Shown one piece after another: positions 59,987 through 64,000 of a stretch of DNA of 64,000 nucleotides. The notes below the pieces were generated by a model that saw nothing but the letters and a program-made list of their open reading frames with translations, had not been told where the DNA came from and did no database searches. Position 1 is the stretch's first letter. Each line of letters opens with the position of its first letter. Both the position numbers and the translations under genes were made by a program. This stretch comes from Arenicola marina (taxonomy: Eukaryota > Annelida > Polychaeta > Arenicolidae), in the NCBI GenBank assembly GCA_964019135.1, contig OZ025248.1, positions 17,491,574-17,555,573 of the forward strand, in the 5' to 3' direction.

Positions 59987-62900
59987 TCTGGAGGGGACAT
60001 TTGTTTAACAAGAAACATACCAATGTTGTTACAACAAGGGGGTATAGGGTATGGTCTTTCATATAACTTACATTCTTCTATGCTATTGATCAGATGTTAA
60101 TGCACATTTTGGAGCCTAAAGTGTGTGGTTTTGTAATCTTTAATAAACAAGAATCTTTTATGAAAGCAGTAATAGCAAAAATAAAATATTTTTAGCAGCA
60201 TTAAAACTCACTTTATCCTTATATATACACTCTTCAAATACTAAATAGTCTTACAGCAAAGTATAACCCTGTTATGTATTCAGTATTTTGTATTCAATTT
60301 CTCTCTTATTATACACGATCATGCATAGCGTCATAGTGACAAGAGAGCAGATATAGATTTGCTCTGGAGAGGACTTTTGTTTAACAACGCACCCACCTTT
60401 GTTACAACAAGGTGGAAAAGAACCTGAGTACCCGTGTAATTATATTCTTCTATGCTATTGATCTGATGCTAATGGAGATGTTGTAGTTTGTATCATGCAT
60501 TGTTTGTTATCTTTAACATAAGTCATGAAGTTGGCACCGGAATATGCAACACGAGCATTTTGAGAAGCATAAGCTACTGTACACAATTATTCTTGTAATA
60601 ACTACACTATTGCTATGCAAGGGGTATATGATATTAATTTATTCTTATATAATACAAGAAAATGTACTATGACACTGGTGACAAGACAGCGGACATGATT
60701 TTGTATTGGAGAGGACAATTTTTTAAACATTGTTAATCACAAACAATATTTGCAAATAAAGTCGTGCAGAGGTCCATATAGAACGAAATAACATATGTGC
60801 AGAATGTTACTGCTTATCAAATAAAATAAAGCCAAATAATTCTATGCATTTATGAAAATAAAACAAATATACATTAATATTAATGGAATATTCGTTGCCA
60901 TATTTAAGAGTTTTCAGTCTTATAGCTCTAAACTGATCTGGTGTGTGGCGTGAGTCAGCTAATACACTTCCTTCGGAAAGGAGAGATGCAATTTATGTTT
61001 AAAGGACTTTTCTTCGTGCGATTGGTAACACGAGGAGTTCACTGTAGTCCGATAATACCTGCGAAATAGTGCTTGAAGACATATGTACATGCGAACAGGA
61101 GTTAAAATATCTAATTGTCCCAGTGGCCAGGGGCCGGCGCGACAGCTCAGTGGGCTAGAGCGCTTGCATTGTGTGCTCTGGTCACCTGAGAGCTTAACGG
61201 CACGTGGGTCGGTGGTTCGAGCCCTGCTGTGGCCATGTCTCTGTGATCGCAGGATAAAGATTCTATGTCTTTCGTCGTAGGTGGTTACCCCCGGGGACAT
61301 GGCTCCACTCTTCCTTCTCCCATTGACGCGATATGACCAACAGTGGTTAAAGCGTCCTGAATAACCAACCAACCCAGTGGCACAATAAAACCTGTTTAGC
61401 ACATGTGTTCTCAAAAGTGGCAGAAAGCACTGTTATCTCGATCTCTTCAATGCCTTACACCCAACTACTGCAATACCCGGGCGTAATATACATAGTTCAA
61501 CATGTTTCTTTATAATTCCGGAGTTCTTCATAGTGTAAATATTGCTATTATGAGCCTGTTGCGTGCATCATGGCTGTGTGAGTGATCATGTGGCAATCTA
61601 TTTGGCTCACTTACTGAGCAGACAGAACTACAAAACTTGTAACAAGATGTGGGTTTGCACGCCCCCCCCCCCCCCCCCCGCATCTGGTGAAAATATCATC
61701 CTACCTCAATTACATTATCACGGCAGGTTTTGGGCCTGATTTTTAACATGCATGTGCATAAAAGTGGTCTAAAACAAAACAGATTCACTGTCATTTCAAC
61801 TACATTTCATTTCACTGTCATATCTATGTTGTCGGTCCCAGTTTGCATCCCCATAAGATGTTTCATGGAAGAATCTCCTTAGATGAACTGACAGATATTA
61901 TAGCTTGAGCACACTTTTTTCAAAATCAGTTTATTCCGCTTCGCAGAATTAAGTCTAAGAACTTAGCATGTTTGATGTCATATTGGCGTCTAGGGACGGC
62001 CAGAGATACTGCATACTTCATAATAACTCTAAGGCCATAGGCTGCTGACTTTCCATTCAAAGCTTCAAAACCAATTGACATCTGATCAAAGCTGCTTTTT
62101 CGATTAAATTGTTAACATCTTGCACCTAACTCGGCAACTCTTTCTTAACTGTCCACAAGCTATATTACTTAATAGTATTTCATATATGAGACATGGTTTA
62201 CAAGATAAGGTCACAAGCTTCACAATATGATATACATTGCCTCTGCTTATTCATATGGCAAGCCTGTAAAATGATATCCTCTACAGTGTTAAACAAATTG
62301 TCCACTCCAGATTATGTACATCTATTCTATGTGATGTGGCAAGGTACTTTAAATATCAAGAGTAGTTGATGTAATTACTTCACACACTATCTGACAAAAC
62401 AGCCACTGTTTGCTATACACAAGGACATGTTCCTAGACACTGGAGTGGTGAGTGGCACTAGAATAATACCATATCAGTATGCTGAAGAGCGCAAAGTATT
62501 ATTTTTTTCAGCAGTTACATCATTATTTTTAGGATTTTATGTCTTATTATTATAGTTTATAACATAAAGTCATATTGTTGTTTGAAAAATATATCTCTTT
62601 TGTATTAGTTTAAGAAATATGAAAGCTGTAAAAAAAATATATATATTGTCCTGGAGAGGACATTTTGTCAAAAGCGTGATGTATAGGTGACATCAACCAA
62701 AAAAGTATCTTTCAAGAGTGGGATTATGTCTGATCTTTCTAAAGAGACCAATTCTTCTGCATTTAGAAATATAACAAAGTATTCCATAGAGTGACTGATC
62801 TACCAGTTATCGATAATCGGTGTCCTGGAGAGGACACACTTTAAACGGAAAATCAACAAGCCTCAAACATAACTTGATGATGATAACTCACATATTCTTT

Positions 62901-63020
62901 CCAAACCAATTGTCATGTATGAACCATCAGTTACGTCCTGTAGATGATGCTGACAAGGCTCTAGTACAGATTGCCAATGTCACTAATTTTTCAGGGATGC
63001 ATTGTTGTGGAGAGGACATT
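59987..63020 (+). repeat. Six scattered copies of a 'tgtcctggagaggaca' motif in T1
   Basis: Copies lie at 59987, 60362, 60704, 62647, 62821 and 63005. The two best (62647-62662 and 62821-62836) read 'tgtcctggagaggaca', which can form a 5-bp stem (TGTCC/GGACA). Downstream 'tttgtttaac' and 'ttgttacaacaagg' are shared by the first two, and upstream 'gtgacaaga' with 'gcagata'/'gcggaca' by the second and third. The first three are therefore degenerate tandem units of about 345-375 bp. A peptide pattern WRGxxFN can be read in one frame, but stops follow each time, so I do not call coding. Confidence 0.65.
61119..61381 (+). mobile_element. tRNA-derived SINE with 9-bp target duplication, nested in T1
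   Basis: 'cccagtggc' flanks the element at 61119-61127 and 61373-61381. The body (61128-61372, 245 bp) opens with a tRNA-like head: A box region 'acagctcagtggg' (61142-61154) and B box 'ggttcgagccc' (61214-61224). It has a tRNA-unrelated middle and ends with 'aaccaaccaa' units, typical of SINE tails with a short simple repeat. The A-to-B box distance (about 72 bp) is longer than in most tRNA genes. Head sequence and tail differ from the SINE at 48716-48900, so these are two families. Confidence 0.85.
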
Positions 63021-63411
63021 CAAGTTTTTATTTAACGGAAGTGACATTGCTATTGCGAATGCCCATAATTTAGTTATTCCTGGGCCGAATTACATCAAAT
63101 AACTTGTATCATATTGTTGATAGTCTATACTGCATGAGTGATAATAGCATTTATCACAAATGGACATTCATTAACGGATGATATCTTTTAGAATATGCAC
63201 AAAACTGAAATGAGACTCAAAATTGATGTTAAAAATGCATGTAACTGTCGAAGTTGTGGAGAAATAATTGATAGAATTTCATGAAAATGCTTCTGTAGAT
63301 TGCCCGTTATGGCATCTATCATATAAAACCATAGGAAACATAGCAGGGCCATTAATTAATCTGCTAAAGCGGGCAGAACCTGTTTCTGCCAAAATGCTCG
63401 GTTAACGTGAA
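61382..63411. other. Right part of T1 without recognisable genes
   Basis: AT-rich sequence. A stretch near 61735-61785 ('tgtgcataaaagtggtctaa') resembles the tail of the SINE at 48716-48900 and may be a headless remnant. Nothing else was recognised besides the 'tggagaggac' motifs. Confidence 0.45.
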
Positions 63412-64000
63412 ATTGCCCTATGACACGTGGTGTTTCCTCCCTCGTCGAGTGATCACCTCCCGACCAGGTGGCTTCCCTTTCTATACCGTAACCCAGGGCC
63501 ATCGAACCGTGAAAGCTGATGTCGGTGTTGTTCAGTGTGGCACAAACCGACTAATTGGTAGTCATCACGCTCCCTGTCACATCCTGTATATCTCAGGGTC
63601 CTCTGCGCGGTGTCCGTACTCCAAATGTCGACCACGTGGACTGTGGGCGATAATAATTGTTGTTGTCATGACTTAATTTTTCATGTTACCGATGAAATGC
63701 GCTCTGTTTATGGACACGTCTGATAATTAAACGATCGTGTCGTTCTATCTTGCAAAACTGACACTTTCACACATTATAATATTGGTGTATTCATCATAGT
63801 CACACAATGAGTAATAACTACAATACCCATGTCAGTAACGATATGACGGCGGCCATCTTGGAAGTGATATAAACTATGAACCACACTCAATGCAGTTCTT
63901 TTTAGGACAAATCATCTTCTCAAATTCCGATTGAGAACGATTACATCATCATCAATCTGAGCCTTGTAACCAGGTACAGTTACAATGAATTAACTCTTAT

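Larger units (their letters stand above)
59805..63411. mobile_element. Insert T1: 3.6-kb AT-rich element with short terminal inverted repeats
   Basis: H copies 1 and 2 read 'gacagcgattgtctat' (35380 and 50483). In copy 3 'gacagcgat' ends at 59804 and 'attgccctatgac' resumes at 63412. The insert begins TTCACGTTATCCG and its reverse-complemented end is TTCACGTTAACCG, 12 of 13 identical; the dinucleotide AT is present on both sides (59803-59804 and 63412-63413). It is much more AT-rich than the flanking H sequence. It carries no transposase-like frame, so it would be non-autonomous. It contains a SINE (61119-61381), a C run (61662-61679) and a recurring 'tggagaggac' motif. The superfamily is not assigned; several have 2-bp duplications. 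Confidence 0.75.
54745..64000 (+). repeat. H unit, copy 3 (left-truncated, interrupted by Z2 and T1, cut by window end)
   Basis: It starts inside H at the position equivalent to about 32470 of copy 1. H-derived parts are 54745-55692, 58304-59804 and 63412-64000. They match 32470-33739, 33740-35390 and 35395 onward respectively. It lacks the inverted insertion of copy 1 at 33178-33470 and carries only about two units of the 48-bp minisatellite. Confidence 0.85.

Noticed and set aside
61131..61236. A functional tRNA gene at 61.1 kb
   Set aside because: The box spacing is too long and the element has a SINE tail and a flanking duplication.

Overview
This is a gene-poor, repeat-dominated stretch of a eukaryotic genome, almost certainly a metazoan. 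The evidence is the absence of dense open reading frames, decayed non-LTR retrotransposon pieces, tRNA-derived SINEs with target-site duplications, many minisatellites, and large duplicated blocks that differ by nested insertions. The repertoire (LINE, tRNA-SINE, rolling-circle-like elements, abundant TGACGTCA palindromes) would suit a marine invertebrate, but nothing read here fixes the phylum. No intact protein-coding gene was recognised. The only protein homology I trust is the decayed C-terminal part of a reverse-transcriptase ORF at 13.1-13.6 kb.

Layout. 0-22 kb: mostly anonymous sequence with a 1.75-kb direct duplication (488-2240 and 15229-17000), a LINE fragment with a 5' inversion (about 13011-13600), and tandem arrays with periods of 18, 24, 30, 26, 16, 17, 54 and 40 bp. 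22-64 kb: a mosaic built around a 4.7-5.6 kb unit, called H here. It occurs as copy 1 (24265-36439), copy 2 directly behind it head-to-tail (36440-51480), and a left-truncated copy 3 that runs off the window (54745-64000). A separate 0.8-kb block (22289-23148 and 51888-52696) is also duplicated.

Comparing the H copies gives filled and empty insertion sites without any outside data. Z1 (24549-31102) interrupts copy 1 at a site that is uninterrupted in copy 2. Z2 (55693-58303) interrupts copy 3 at a site that is uninterrupted in copy 1. Z1 and Z2 have the same ends: a palindrome at the left terminus, a palindrome 12 nt before the right terminus, asymmetric inverted repeats, and an insertion point directly after TTGTT. 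This suggests a non-autonomous Helentron-like rolling-circle family, although a TTGTT duplication cannot be excluded. T1 (59805-63411) is an AT-rich 3.6-kb insert in copy 3 with short terminal inverted repeats and a duplicated AT; it carries a tRNA-SINE with its own target-site duplication.

Inside H lies a 48-bp C-rich minisatellite of about 4 units in copy 1, about 2 in copy 3, and more than 200 (about 10.4 kb) in copy 2. The expanded array contains a 2,683-bp higher-order duplication and a SINE insertion flanked by a 12-bp duplication. The very long open frames on both strands of this array follow from a repeat period divisible by three and are not treated as genes.
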